IMG/VR virus record: IMGVR_UViG_3300046458_000053
Span: 1 to 37,618 of that record
DNA: 37,618 nt
Origin: a virus
Reading direction: 5' to 3' (one strand)
Position numbers and translations under genes: made by a program. Numbering within the stretch: the first letter of the stretch is position 1; the number at the start of each line of letters is the position of its first letter. Below the pieces are notes generated by a model. The model was not told where the DNA came from. It did not search any database and saw only the letters and a list, made by a program, of their open reading frames with translations. Positions 29,250-37,370 of this stretch are shown here, piece by piece.

Positions 29250-31952
29250 ATGAAAGAAGATCTACGCCACGACGTGTTACAGCGCATCGAGCATGACTAC
29301 GGCCTCAAGCATCGCTCAGGCACCGATTACATGCGAGGTGGCACCTGCCCTAAATGCAACAAAAGGGAGCTGTACACCCGCTTTAGCAAGCCCTGGCAAT
29401 TGGTCTGCGGTAGGCAGGAGAAATGTGGCCAGATCCTCAACGTAAAGGAGATCTACGGCGACTTGTTTGAAGACTGGAGCACCCGTGCTCCGGCTAGCGA
29501 TGACGCACCAACCGCCACCGCTCGCGCCTATTTGGAGTTTCATCGCAGCTTCAAAATGGAGCTGATAGCAGGATGGTTCACCCAGGAGGCTTTCCATTCG
29601 CCAAAGGATAACGCCGGTAGTGCCACCGTCCGATTCGCCCTGGATAAAGGTGGCTACTGGGAACGGCTGATCGATCGCCCTGCGCGCTTCGGCAAGATGA
29701 AAGCACGGTTTAAGCCTGGTGAAAGCTACAAGGGAGTGTGGTGGTGCCCACCATCCGTTGACCTGAAGGAAGTGAAGGAGCTTTGGATTGTCGAAGGGAT
29801 CTTCGATGCGATCGCCCTGGTGCACAACGACATTTCTGCCGTGTCGGCAATGTCCTCAAACGCATTTCCAGAAGACTCCTTAAAGGAGCTGGCAACTGCT
29901 CGCGCAGGCAATTTGCCTAAGCTTGTCTGGGCGCTGGATAACGAGCCTGGCGCACACGCTTATACCAAGCGTTGGGTCCGTCAGGCCCGTGAAATGGGCT
30001 TCGTGTGCGAGGCGGCGCAGATACCCCAACGCGACAACCGGAAAGTGGACTGGAACGATTGGCACCAGCGCTGGGCTTTCCTAGACGACGGTGAGCCGCG
30101 GAATAAACAGGTCGACAAGGACATAACCACTGCTCGCCACCACGGCGCCTTACTCATCGCTGAAAGCCCCAGTGAAAAGGGGTTGATCATGTTCGACTGG
30201 AAGCGCCACAACGAATTTCATTTGGAGTTCGGCAATCGGCTCTATTGGTTCCGGCTCGACCAAGACAAATTCAACAAGGCAATGAAACAGCTTGAGGACA
30301 GCGAAGACCACTACAACCAGCAGTTGAACGATAAACAGCGCCGGGCGCAGGCCTTGCTTGAATCTGGATCAATCCAACGCATTGCGACCTGCAATCCCAA
30401 GGCGTTGTATTACCAGGAAAACAAGCTGACAGACGAGTCCTGGTACTACTTCCGCATCACGTTCGCCCACGATGCTCCCGCCATTAAGAATACTTTCACC
30501 AGTGCCCAGATCGCATCGTCGGCCGAGTTCAAGAAACGCCTACTGGGCATCGCACCTGGTGGCATGTTCACCGGCACGACTCAGCAGCTGGACGCCTTTA
30601 TCGAGGCCCAGACCAATGCTCTGAAAACCGTTCAGACCATCGACTTCACCGGCTACACCCGCGAGCACGGCGCCTATGTGTATGGCGACGTGGCAGTGCG
30701 TAATGGCCAGGTGTTCAAGCTCAATGAAGAAGACTTCTTCGACATGGACAGGCTGAGCATCAAGACCTTGAGCCAGTCGGTGACGCTGCACATCAACACC
30801 GACCTCAACAAATTCAGCACCGAGTGGATCGACATTCTCTGGGAGTGCTTCGGCGCAAAGGCGATCGTCATTTTGGCCTTCTGGTTTGGCACCTTGTTCG
30901 CCGAACAGATCCGCCAGATCCAAAAGAGCTACCCCTTCCTTGAAGTTGTAGGCGACCCCGGTGCAGGTAAGTCAACGATTATCGAGTTCTGCTGGAAGCT
31001 GGTCGGCCGTACGGACTATGAGGGCTTTGACCCGTCCAAAGGTACGCCAGTTGCCAGGGCCAGGAACTTCGCCCAGGTAGGAAATCTCCCCGTCGTCTTA
31101 ATCGAATCCGAGCGTGAAAAAACAGATGGTGCCGCGACCAAACAGTATGACTGGGACGAGCTGAAAACCGCCTACAACGGTCGCAGCGTCCGGTCCACTG
31201 GCGTAAAGAACAACGGCAACGATACCCGCGAGCCGCCATTCCGGGGCGGATTCGTATTTGGCCAGAACCACCCTGTGAATGCGTCGGTGCCGATCCTGCA
31301 GCGGATCGTTCACGTCGGCATGACTACCGAAGGCCAAACGTCGCGAACCAAGGAACTGGTCGAAGAGCTTGAGCGTATGCCAGTTGATCGTCTGAGCGGG
31401 TTTCTGATCGCCGCCACCACCAGAGAGTCGAAGGTGATGGAGATCGTCAAAGAGCGGACCCCGTATCACGAATCCGAGCTATTGAAAGAGCCCGAGATTC
31501 GCACCATCCGAATCGCCAAGAATCACGCCCAGCTCCACGCCCTGGTCGACGCGCTGGCCACAGTCATTCCCCTGAAAGCACATCACATCAGCGGCGCCCA
31601 TGGCGAGATCCGGACCATGGCCAAAGAACGCCAGCTGGCAATCAGCGCAGATCACCCGCTTGTCGTTGAATTCTGGGAATTGTTCGAGTTCCTGGACAGT
31701 AGTGAAGGCGAGGGGGACGGGATGCTGAATCACTCCCGAAAGGACGGGCTGATAGCCGTCAACCTCAATGAATTTGCAGAAATGGCCGCAAACAAGCGGC
31801 AGAGGGTGCCGGATCTGACCGAACTGAAACGCCACCTGAAAACCAGCAAGTACCCCCGATTTATCGAGAACAACCGCGTCGTCAACTCGACCCGTGGCCG
31901 GGATGCATTCGACCACAAGAAATCCGTCCGCTGCTGGGTGTTCCAGCCATAA
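29250..31952 (+). CDS. Primase-helicase replication protein
   Basis: A 900-residue multi-domain replication initiator. A CHC2-like zinc finger (C33, C36, C53, C59) is followed by a TOPRIM primase domain with LWIVEGIFDAIAL (E182) and WALDNEPG (D230, E232), then a long middle region, then a helicase-like ATPase with GDPGAGKS (568-575), VVLIESERE as Walker B region and a Q/N-rich sensor PPFRGGFVFGQNHPVN. This replaces P2's A nicking protein by a primase-helicase like P4 alpha, which suggests a different replication mode, possibly bidirectional from an origin. Starts 2 bases after the preceding gene. Confidence 0.9.
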   Translation: MKEDLRHDVLQRIEHDYGLKHRSGTDYMRGGTCPKCNKRELYTRFSKPWQLVCGRQEKCGQILNVKEIYGDLFEDWSTRAPASDDAPTATARAYLEFHRSFKMELIAGWFTQEAFHSPKDNAGSATVRFALDKGGYWERLIDRPARFGKMKARFKPGESYKGVWWCPPSVDLKEVKELWIVEGIFDAIALVHNDISAVSAMSSNAFPEDSLKELATARAGNLPKLVWALDNEPGAHAYTKRWVRQAREMGFVCEAAQIPQRDNRKVDWNDWHQRWAFLDDGEPRNKQVDKDITTARHHGALLIAESPSEKGLIMFDWKRHNEFHLEFGNRLYWFRLDQDKFNKAMKQLEDSEDHYNQQLNDKQRRAQALLESGSIQRIATCNPKALYYQENKLTDESWYYFRITFAHDAPAIKNTFTSAQIASSAEFKKRLLGIAPGGMFTGTTQQLDAFIEAQTNALKTVQTIDFTGYTREHGAYVYGDVAVRNGQVFKLNEEDFFDMDRLSIKTLSQSVTLHINTDLNKFSTEWIDILWECFGAKAIVILAFWFGTLFAEQIRQIQKSYPFLEVVGDPGAGKSTIIEFCWKLVGRTDYEGFDPSKGTPVARARNFAQVGNLPVVLIESEREKTDGAATKQYDWDELKTAYNGRSVRSTGVKNNGNDTREPPFRGGFVFGQNHPVNASVPILQRIVHVGMTTEGQTSRTKELVEELERMPVDRLSGFLIAATTRESKVMEIVKERTPYHESELLKEPEIRTIRIAKNHAQLHALVDALATVIPLKAHHISGAHGEIRTMAKERQLAISADHPLVVEFWELFEFLDSSEGEGDGMLNHSRKDGLIAVNLNEFAEMAANKRQRVPDLTELKRHLKTSKYPRFIENNRVVNSTRGRDAFDHKKSVRCWVFQP

Positions 31953-31963
31953 CGAGGCAAGAC

Positions 31964-32257
31964 ATGCACATTCAAGTTATCACCGGCCCAGTAGCGCATG
32001 AAAAGACAGCACAACTGCAACAGACGCTCGAAGACCTGATGAGGAAGGGCATAGCGGCACGAATCATCCAGGCATCCGCGTACAGCGACCAAGGCTTGCT
32101 CGTGATCATGGACGTGGTCGCCAGCGGCGGACAGCGGACCCTGCTGGTCGATGACTGCACCAGAGCCCAGATCGAGGCGGTTTTGATGTGGCAATCGGAG
32201 ACGGATGAAGACAGTAGCTTTGAGGATTTAGTGATTCACCTAGTGCGACAGGCGTAA
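31964..32257 (+). CDS. Small protein with degenerate P-loop
   Basis: A 97-residue protein. The start HIQVITGPVAHEKTAQLQQTLEDLMRKGIAARII has the shape of a P-loop strand-loop-helix, but the Walker A reads GPVAHEKT, with Glu where GKT would need Gly. A later hydrophobic strand with acidic end, RTLLVDDCT, resembles Walker B. I read it as a relic or non-hydrolysing form of a small P-loop protein. It follows the primase-helicase by 11 bases and is probably co-transcribed. Confidence 0.6.
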   Translation: MHIQVITGPVAHEKTAQLQQTLEDLMRKGIAARIIQASAYSDQGLLVIMDVVASGGQRTLLVDDCTRAQIEAVLMWQSETDEDSSFEDLVIHLVRQA

Positions 32258-32353
32258 GCCCACCCACCAGCAACTGACACCGGCCAAAGCCGGAATTGAG
32301 AGGCGTCGAGGAGTACCAGCTCCCCGACACCGACCACCACTGAGGGCAACACC
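32258..32353 (+). other. Leader with two RNA hairpins
   Basis: Between the P-loop-like gene and the next gene are two potential hairpins: CCGGC-CAAA-GCCGG (32280-32293) and GTCGAGGAG-TACCAG-CTCCCCGAC (32305-32328, one mismatch). The second lies 14 bases before the ribosome site GAGGG. They may be a weak terminator plus a translational or processing element. Confidence 0.35.
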
Positions 32354-32584
32354 ATGCAAGCACAGCACCACAACGGCAGCGGGACGAATGCTAACACGAC
32401 AGCGCGGCACCTGCTGGCCACCGCCATGATCGGCGCCGCATTGATCGGCTACCAGATCCACAAAACCCCGGACGCCCGGACCCGACTCGAAAGCCTGGCC
32501 ACGATGGCGCAGCAACTGGGCGAACTCAACGACACCGACGCTGCCTTGGTAGCCCGGACCCTGGCCACCGTTCAAACCATTTGA
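32354..32584 (+). CDS. Small protein with one hydrophobic helix
   Basis: A 76-residue protein. The first 18 residues are polar (QAQHHNGSGTNANTTARH), then a weakly hydrophobic helix LLATAMIGAALIGYQI, then an amphipathic helix (RTRLESLATMAQQLGEL). It has GAGGG 7 bases before the ATG. It could be a small membrane protein. No family recognised. Confidence 0.6.
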   Translation: MQAQHHNGSGTNANTTARHLLATAMIGAALIGYQIHKTPDARTRLESLATMAQQLGELNDTDAALVARTLATVQTI

Positions 32585-32595
32585 GGGAAGTCGAT

Positions 32596-32790
32596 ATGCA
32601 ACAGATAGATACTATCCAGAAGCACGAATTCAAACCCACAACTGCCAACATCAAACGGCGGGCAAAGCGGCTTAAAAAAGAGTCGGATGGGCAAATTACC
32701 CACACCCAGGCGCTTGAGGTAGTCGCCCGTGAAAGCGGCTTCGAAAACTGGAAGCACGCGCTGCGCATCCTTGGCGAGGTGTCGAAATGA
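32596..32790 (+). CDS. Small protein with HxQALExxAxxxGFxNW motif
   Basis: A 64-residue protein. The C-terminal part NIKRRAKRLKKESDGQITHTQALEVVARESGFENWKHAL is a helix-hairpin motif recurring at the start or as the whole of many plasmid and phage proteins; its role is not known to me. ATG 32596 is chosen since GAGGGAAG ends 5 bases upstream. It overlaps the HNH gene by 4 bases. Confidence 0.72.
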   Translation: MQQIDTIQKHEFKPTTANIKRRAKRLKKESDGQITHTQALEVVARESGFENWKHALRILGEVSK

Positions 32791-33476
32791 CTGCTCCGAC
32801 TAACCCTATTGCACGCCAAGCACTCGAACGAGCCCGCCAGCAAGGCGTCGGCCAGCCCACCACAACCAAGTTGTACTGGACCAATCACGAGGTTGCTCTG
32901 CTTACTGAGCTATATGCGGACCACCCCAGCGCCGTGATTGCCGATCGCCTCGGCAGACCGCTCCATAGCGTGTACTCAAAGGCCAAGGCCTTGGGACTGT
33001 CGAAGAGCGAAGCGTTTCTTACCGGTCCATTCTCCGGTCGGTTGGATGGGGTCCGTGGTGCGTCGACTCGCTTTCAGAAGGGCGGCACTCCGTGGAGTAA
33101 AGGTAAGTCTTGCCCCACCCGAGGAAGAGCTGCCGAAACACAATTTGCAGCTGGAAATCTCCCACACAACCATGTACCGGTCGGAACCGAGGTCATGGCC
33201 ACAATGGGATATCTCAAAATAAAGGTGGCCGAGCCTAATAAGTGGGAGTGGACGCACAGGCGCACTTGGGAGGCAGCACACGGGCCGGTGCCCAAAGGGA
33301 TGGCCCTAGTGTTTAAAGATGGGGACCGCACGAACTGCAACCTGCATAACCTGGAAGTCGTGGATCGTACTGAGCTGATGCGCCGCAATTCCATCCAGCG
33401 ATACCCGCAGGAGGTAAAGGACACCATCCGACTGCTTGGGAAAATCAAACGCACGATCGAGGCTCGCCATGAATAA
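32787..33476 (+). CDS. HNH endonuclease with N-terminal Myb/SANT-like domain
   Basis: A 229-residue protein. Residues 30-72 (WTNHEVALLTELYADHPSAVIADRLGRPLHSVYSKAKALGL) look like a Myb/GcrA-type DNA-binding domain. The HNH core is EWTHRRTWEAAHGPVPKGMALVFKDGDRTNCNLHNLEVV (154-192), with H157, N184/N186 and the NLE end; the usual central His before Asp-Gly is Phe-Lys here. Such free-standing HNH proteins are common in Pseudomonas phages and may be homing endonucleases or packaging helpers. Here the packaging genes are elsewhere, so homing or replication-linked cutting is more likely. Confidence 0.82.
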   Translation: MTAPTNPIARQALERARQQGVGQPTTTKLYWTNHEVALLTELYADHPSAVIADRLGRPLHSVYSKAKALGLSKSEAFLTGPFSGRLDGVRGASTRFQKGGTPWSKGKSCPTRGRAAETQFAAGNLPHNHVPVGTEVMATMGYLKIKVAEPNKWEWTHRRTWEAAHGPVPKGMALVFKDGDRTNCNLHNLEVVDRTELMRRNSIQRYPQEVKDTIRLLGKIKRTIEARHE

Positions 33477-33708
33477 CAAAATGACGGATCTGCGGAACCA
33501 CCTTTTCGCTACGCTTGAGGCCCTGCAGGACAAAGACGCGCCGATGGATCTGGACCGTGCGAGAGCAATTGCGGAGGTGGGCCAGGTGCTTGTGGACTCG
33601 GCCAAGGTTGAGGTGATGTTCCTGAAAGTGATGGACGGTGATGGCAAGAGCACTGGCTTTATTGAGTCGGAGAAATCTCTGCCAGCGATCCAAGGAAGAA
33701 GCCAATGA
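33469..33708 (+). CDS. Hypothetical early phage protein
   Basis: A 79-residue protein: helical DLRNHLFATLEALQDKDAPMDLDRARAIAEVGQVLVDSAKVEVMFLKV, then a short polar tail. I have seen this LEALxDxxxPMDLxRARAIxxV pattern in many Pseudomonas prophages next to HNH genes, but no function is known. GAGG lies 6 bases before the ATG. It overlaps the HNH stop by 8 bases. Confidence 0.72.
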   Translation: MNNKMTDLRNHLFATLEALQDKDAPMDLDRARAIAEVGQVLVDSAKVEVMFLKVMDGDGKSTGFIESEKSLPAIQGRSQ

Positions 33709-33956
33709 CCTCGGCCTACGGAACTCCATGCGCTGTCCCGTTCGTTTCCGGCTGCCCAACCACGGAAATTTACCGCATCCCCTGTGAGCCAGAACCCAGC
33801 CTTGAAAACGTCGGTTTGAAATGCACCAGGTGCGGGTTTACGGCGAGCGCCACCTGCGAGCGAAAAGACTGGTGCGCCACCATGTCTCGGCTTAGATCAG
33901 AGTGCGGTTGCCCTGATTGCGGTTCGTCAATCGTTCAGATAGAGGAGCACGATTGA
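33705..33956 (+). CDS. Small zinc-ribbon-like protein
   Basis: An 83-residue protein with CTRC (about 40-43) and CPDC (about 69-72), plus CATM and CGC nearby, which would make a two-CxxC zinc ribbon. There is no family I can name; zinc ribbons of this kind are frequent in phage early regions. Overlaps both neighbours (4 bases before, one base after), so it is translated in a coupled series. Confidence 0.66.
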   Translation: MTSAYGTPCAVPFVSGCPTTEIYRIPCEPEPSLENVGLKCTRCGFTASATCERKDWCATMSRLRSECGCPDCGSSIVQIEEHD

Positions 33957-34126
33957 TGGCCGAGAATGGAAAACGCTTCCCCTGGAACATGGACATGACG
34001 CCCAAGTGCGACCAATGTGGCAAAAACCGGGCACACGGCAATCACATCAAATGCAGCAGGATTCGGCAGGCGTTAGCCGCTAAAGGCCGGGAACAGGCAG
34101 GGGTAGGAGGCAACCAACGTGAGTAA
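33956..34126 (+). CDS. Small CxxC protein
   Basis: A 56-residue basic protein with CDQCGKNRAHGNHIKCSRIRQAL; CxxC, His and Cys could bind zinc. ATG at 33956 shares its first base with the preceding TGA and has GAGGAG upstream. Short but well placed in the coupled gene series. Function unknown. Confidence 0.62.
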   Translation: MAENGKRFPWNMDMTPKCDQCGKNRAHGNHIKCSRIRQALAAKGREQAGVGGNQRE

Positions 34127-34331
34127 GCTGGATCGTTTCATGCGTGAAAAGGACGTGCTTGAAGCGACGTCCCTTTCCAGAACCACACTCTGGCGGGTGA
34201 TGAAGATCGGGCGCTTCCCGAAGCCCATACGCATCTCACCTGGGCGCGTGGGCTGGCGTGAATCCTCGATCGCCAGCTGGCAGCAGGACCCACAAAAATG
34301 GCAATCCCCTGAGACAACCGAAGCCGCGTAA
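34119..34331 (+). CDS. AlpA/excisionase-type DNA-binding protein
   Basis: A 70-residue protein: SKLDRFMREKDVLEATSLSRTTLWRVMKIGRFPKPIRISPGRVGWRESSIASW. This is the AlpA/MerR-like winged helix-turn-helix. The GTG at 34119 follows GGAGG by 8 bases and overlaps the previous gene by 8. It lies beside and convergent with the integrase, so an excisionase (recombination directionality factor) role is likely, possibly acting at the repeats near the att sites. AlpA in E. coli instead activates the CP4-57 integrase. Confidence 0.85.
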   Translation: MSKLDRFMREKDVLEATSLSRTTLWRVMKIGRFPKPIRISPGRVGWRESSIASWQQDPQKWQSPETTEAA

Positions 34332-34339
34332 GCGGCTTC
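34320..34339. terminator. Hairpin between AlpA-type gene and int, bidirectional terminator candidate
   Basis: GAAGCCGC and GCGGCTTC form a perfect 8-bp stem with GTAA loop. It contains the stop codon of the AlpA-type gene and ends 2 bases before the int stop. The T tract is poor on both strands (CTCATTTC on plus). It is the only obvious structure between the convergent genes. Confidence 0.6.
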
Positions 34340-34341
34340 AC

Positions 34342-35541
34342 TCATTTCAGCTCGGCATAGACCACATGTTTGTGCAGCCACACCGACCAGCGCAGCAGCG
34401 CTTGTTGCTTTTCCTTGAAGTAGTCGTGCCGGTCGTAGTGCTTCGACGACACGTCGTTGAATGCGTGTCCCTGGATGCGGTCCCGCACTTCCTTACCCAG
34501 CCCAGCCACCCCCATCAGGGTTTTGCAGGTCCGGCGTATATCCCGCAATGTAAACGGACCATTGAATTTGTCTGCGTGTCGGCCGTACAGCTTGGTGACG
34601 GCTCGAGACAAAGATTGCGTATGCAGCGACTTCCCTTCCACCTTGCCTTCGAAAGGATAGGCGCTGGTTTCGCTGATCTCGCTCATGACCTTCAAGCTTC
34701 GCCGCATCAGCGTGTTATAGGGCACTGCGTGCAACGACCGCTCTTTTCCCTTTTTATTGCGAATGAGCAGATGGTCCTTGAAGTAGTGCCGGCGCTCGGT
34801 GGCCAAGACCTGTTCAGGCCGCTGGCCACCGGAAGCAATCAGGAATTTGAGCAATTCAGATGTGACTAACGTCAGATGCTCCGGCAGCATCTGCCAAAGC
34901 ATGGCCAGCTCGTCCGGAGACAATGCCCGATCCCCAGGACGCTCCCAGTCAGCCTGGACCGGAACGCTGGCCACCGGATTGCTGACCAGCCCGAACTTGA
35001 GCGCCGCTTTCTGATAACTGCGCGGATTGAACTCCTGTTCAAGCCCGACCTGGAACGCGGCATGCAGTTGCGATCGGACCCTGTTGCAGTAGGTCGTGAC
35101 ACCGGCGTTGATCATCTTGGCCAGTATGTCGCGGATGTCTCCAGGGCCAATCAACGCTGCAGGCCGCGAGACCAGGTTAGGAAATGGCTCAGACACATAA
35201 TGATTCAACGACCATTTCACCGCATCAGCCGTTGCAGCCTCTTCAACTTCAAGTTTGCTGGTGTACGCATCGATCAAGTTTTGAAACGTTCCAGCCGCTA
35301 CAGCGACTTCCTTTTCAACCCGGCACAGATCTCGCGCTTGAACCAGGCTCATCGATGGCCAGGCGCCGAGTTTGGTTTTGATCTTCCTACCATCCAGCCG
35401 ACGCTGGAAATAGAACTCCTTGGTGCCTGTCGGTCGCACTCTCAAAAGTAGAACGCCCTCGCCTCTCGCGCTGCGTCCATCCGACACCGTGTATTCCCGT
35501 TCCTCGGGCTTCATTGCCCTGATCTGTTTGTCCGTAAGCAT
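34342..35541 (-). CDS. int: Tyrosine-type site-specific integrase
   Basis: A 399-residue integrase. The N-terminus (MLTDKQIRAMKPEEREYTVSDG to FYFQRRLDGRKIKTKLGAWPSMSLVQAR) is the arm-type DNA-binding domain of P4-like integrases. The core domain follows with catalytic Arg in GGQRPEQVL, Lys in IRNKKGKER, TLRDIRRTCKT (Arg in box II), QGHA with His, and HYDRHD with Tyr369. It recombines attP with the tRNA-Gly gene. It lies directly inside attR and reads away from it, so its promoter and start lie near the GGGGGCCGT pair, which integrase could bind to limit its own expression. Confidence 0.95.
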   Translation of the reverse strand: MLTDKQIRAMKPEEREYTVSDGRSARGEGVLLLRVRPTGTKEFYFQRRLDGRKIKTKLGAWPSMSLVQARDLCRVEKEVAVAAGTFQNLIDAYTSKLEVEEAATADAVKWSLNHYVSEPFPNLVSRPAALIGPGDIRDILAKMINAGVTTYCNRVRSQLHAAFQVGLEQEFNPRSYQKAALKFGLVSNPVASVPVQADWERPGDRALSPDELAMLWQMLPEHLTLVTSELLKFLIASGGQRPEQVLATERRHYFKDHLLIRNKKGKERSLHAVPYNTLMRRSLKVMSEISETSAYPFEGKVEGKSLHTQSLSRAVTKLYGRHADKFNGPFTLRDIRRTCKTLMGVAGLGKEVRDRIQGHAFNDVSSKHYDRHDYFKEKQQALLRWSVWLHKHVVYAELK

Positions 35542-35543
35542 TT

Positions 35544-35574
35544 GGGGGCCGTATCTGGGGGCCGTTCGGCCGAA
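35544..35574. repeat. Candidate integrase arm sites (right) and palindrome upstream of int
   Basis: GGGGGCCGTA at 35544-35553 and GGGGGCCGTT at 35557-35566 lie 13 bases apart, a pair like that at 1313-1334. The first begins 3 bases upstream of the int start codon. TTCGGCCGAA (35565-35574) is a perfect 10-base palindrome touching the second copy. Binding of integrase here could regulate int. Confidence 0.5.
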
Positions 35575-35692
35575 TCATGGGGGTGAACGGTGGTACAGCA
35601 TGGAACTGACCACCTGGCGCAAAGTCCTGATCTAGATGGCTTAAGCGCACGCAAGCATACCTTACGTGACTACCTGATACTCCACCCACCAT

Positions 35693-35739
35693 AGCTTCCC
35701 AAGCTGATAACGAGGGTTCGATTCCCTTCACCCGCTCCA
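35693..35739 (+). repeat. attR core (47-bp repeat, detached 3' end of tRNA-Gly)
   Basis: Identical to 1219-1265. Upstream there is no acceptor 5' half or D arm (the preceding bases read CACCCACCAT), so this is a tRNA fragment and not a second gene. It is the original 3' end of the host tRNA, displaced by the prophage. Confidence 0.92.
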
Positions 35740-35960
35740 ATTTTCAAACGTCTCCAGCGCAGTCCCCGGACATCCAATAGCGGTTGGTGACGACTCCCCC
35801 CCTTAGCAGTATTCCCTCCGATTCTCCCCGCGTCCTCCAAGCTGCACGCCTCTTCTGAAAAACTTGTAACCTTTTTATATGAGCGTCGGGCCGTTTGTAT
35901 CACCCGATTTTCAGTGAGCTGCTGCGGTAATCTTTAAGCACTTTTTGACTGGACATCCCG
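35740..35960. other. Host-side sequence after attR with att-arm-like motif
   Basis: No gene is seen here. At 35865-35874 there is a perfect TGTAACCTTT within the context GAAAAACTTGTAACCTTTTT, closely matching the left phage arm (GAAAACCTGTAACCTTTG, from 1418). The distance from the att core is also comparable (125 versus 158 bases). This suggests a relic of the arm of an earlier, related element. The segment also lies just beyond the stop of the SDR gene. Confidence 0.5.
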
Positions 35961-36722
35961 CTAGGTCAGGTTCAACCCGCCATCTGACAGGAGTATCTCG
36001 CCGGTCAGGTAGTCCGAATCAATTAACATTGCTACCGCCTTGGCGATGTCGTCCGGGCTGGCGCTCCTGCGCATCGGAGCGCGAGTTCGCCACAACGCTT
36101 GGGCATCGGTCCACTCTGCGGTCAGAGGCGTATCGACCAAGCCAGGCGCTACAGCATTGACGCGGATATCGGGCCCAAGCGACACCGCGAGTAAACGGGT
36201 CATGTGATTAAGCGCAGCTTTGCTTACCGCGTAGGGTATCGATGCGCCTTTAGGACGGACACCGGCATGCGAACTGATGTTTACGACGCTACCCGCGCGG
36301 CGGTAACGGGCGGCTTCACGCAATGCCGGCTCGGCCAGTGCGATCAGATGGAATGGCGCCACGACATTAACCTCGTTAAGTTCGCGCCACACCGCCGAAG
36401 TGGCAGAGGTAAGGTCGTCATGCGCAATGACTTTACTGATACCGGCGTTATTAACCAGTACGTCGAGTTGCCCCCACTCGGCGATAGCCTCATTGATAAG
36501 CCTGACCCTGTCAGCCTCTAAAGCAAGATCAGCCTGCACGTAAACAGCCTGCTTCATTTCGGCAGCCATAGCGCGCCCCGTATCCGCAGAACTTCGCGAA
36601 TGGAGCACCACCGCATAGCCTGCCCGACTTAGCGCACGGGCAATGGCCGCACCGATACCGGAAGTGGATCCTGTAACCAACGCGACGCGTAGCACGTTAT
36701 CAATTGTCGAATTGGGCTCCAT
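35961..36722 (-). CDS. SDR-family NAD(P)-dependent oxidoreductase
   Basis: A 253-residue classical short-chain dehydrogenase/reductase. The cofactor motif TGSTSGIG is at 17-24, NNAG follows LDVLV near 92, the catalytic Ser lies in VVNISSHAG, and YAVSK holds the Tyr and Lys. The C-terminus has DIRVNAVAPGLVDTPL and DYLTGEILLSDGGLNL, typical of FabG-like SDRs. Arg at the end of beta-2 (LHSRSS) suggests NADPH preference. Substrate is unknown; FabG-like 3-ketoacyl reduction is possible but not shown. It is host chromosome, transcribed toward attR. Confidence 0.9.
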   Translation of the reverse strand: MEPNSTIDNVLRVALVTGSTSGIGAAIARALSRAGYAVVLHSRSSADTGRAMAAEMKQAVYVQADLALEADRVRLINEAIAEWGQLDVLVNNAGISKVIAHDDLTSATSAVWRELNEVNVVAPFHLIALAEPALREAARYRRAGSVVNISSHAGVRPKGASIPYAVSKAALNHMTRLLAVSLGPDIRVNAVAPGLVDTPLTAEWTDAQALWRTRAPMRRSASPDDIAKAVAMLIDSDYLTGEILLSDGGLNLT

Positions 36723-36845
36723 AGGGATATCTCGATAGTGGTTGCCAGAGAGCCATCACCGTAGCACCAAGCGGGCCGGATCGGCGCCGGGCGATCATAA
36801 GAAATACGCTTTAGTCCCATGCCTTTTCTGTCCGCAGCCTCCCGG

Positions 36846-37370
36846 TTAACGCAACAAGCCCCCCACCAACCGCGCCCAAAACGACCCGCGCATAGCTTCC
36901 CCCTGAACCTGCACCAACTCCGGCAAATCCCGCACTTTGAGCCACAGCTCCCCTCGCCATCGCAGGGCGCTCATCACACCGCCCTGCCAACGCATTTCAA
37001 CCGATGCCGGCCCCATCTTTGTGCGCTCGGCATCCAGAGCGGGCAGGACGTCCTGTGCCAGCCAGCGGCGCAGGGCGCGGTTTTCCGGGATGTAGTGATG
37101 GATCAGCAAGGCGTAGACGCCGGACTCGCTGATCATCAGGCATTTTTCCCAGTGCCCGCTGGTCAGCAGCCAAGCCATGCGGCGTTGATCGGCATCGAGC
37201 TTGAGGGTGCTGCGCTCACACAGGCGTATGCCCATCAGACGGGCGATATCGATCAGGGGGAACCAGGCCTGGGCGTCCAGGGTGATGGCGCGCAGCATGC
37301 GGTGATGGCGGATAAAGAGTGTGGGCTCGAAGGTGTCGGTGCAGGGTTGGTAGGGTATCTGAGGGTCCAT
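36846..37370 (-). CDS. BRO-N domain protein, chromosomal
   Basis: A 174-residue protein. The first two-thirds have BRO-N (phage antirepressor N-domain) character: IRHHRMLRAITLDAQAWFPLIDIARLMGI, then TSGHWEKCLMISESGVYALLIHHYIPENRALRRWLAQDVLPAL. The C-terminus (RWQGGVMSALRWRGELWLKVRDLPELV) is a short extra region. The ATG at 37370 is preferred over 37397 since AGGAG lies about 10 bases upstream. Such small BRO-N proteins are found as stand-alone genes in Pseudomonas chromosomes; the function is unknown. It may come from an old phage. Confidence 0.78.
   Translation of the reverse strand: MDPQIPYQPCTDTFEPTLFIRHHRMLRAITLDAQAWFPLIDIARLMGIRLCERSTLKLDADQRRMAWLLTSGHWEKCLMISESGVYALLIHHYIPENRALRRWLAQDVLPALDAERTKMGPASVEMRWQGGVMSALRWRGELWLKVRDLPELVQVQGEAMRGSFWARLVGGLLR

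Noticed and set aside
35693-35739. Second tRNA-Gly
   Set aside because: Only the 3' 47 bases are present; the 5' acceptor strand and D arm are missing.
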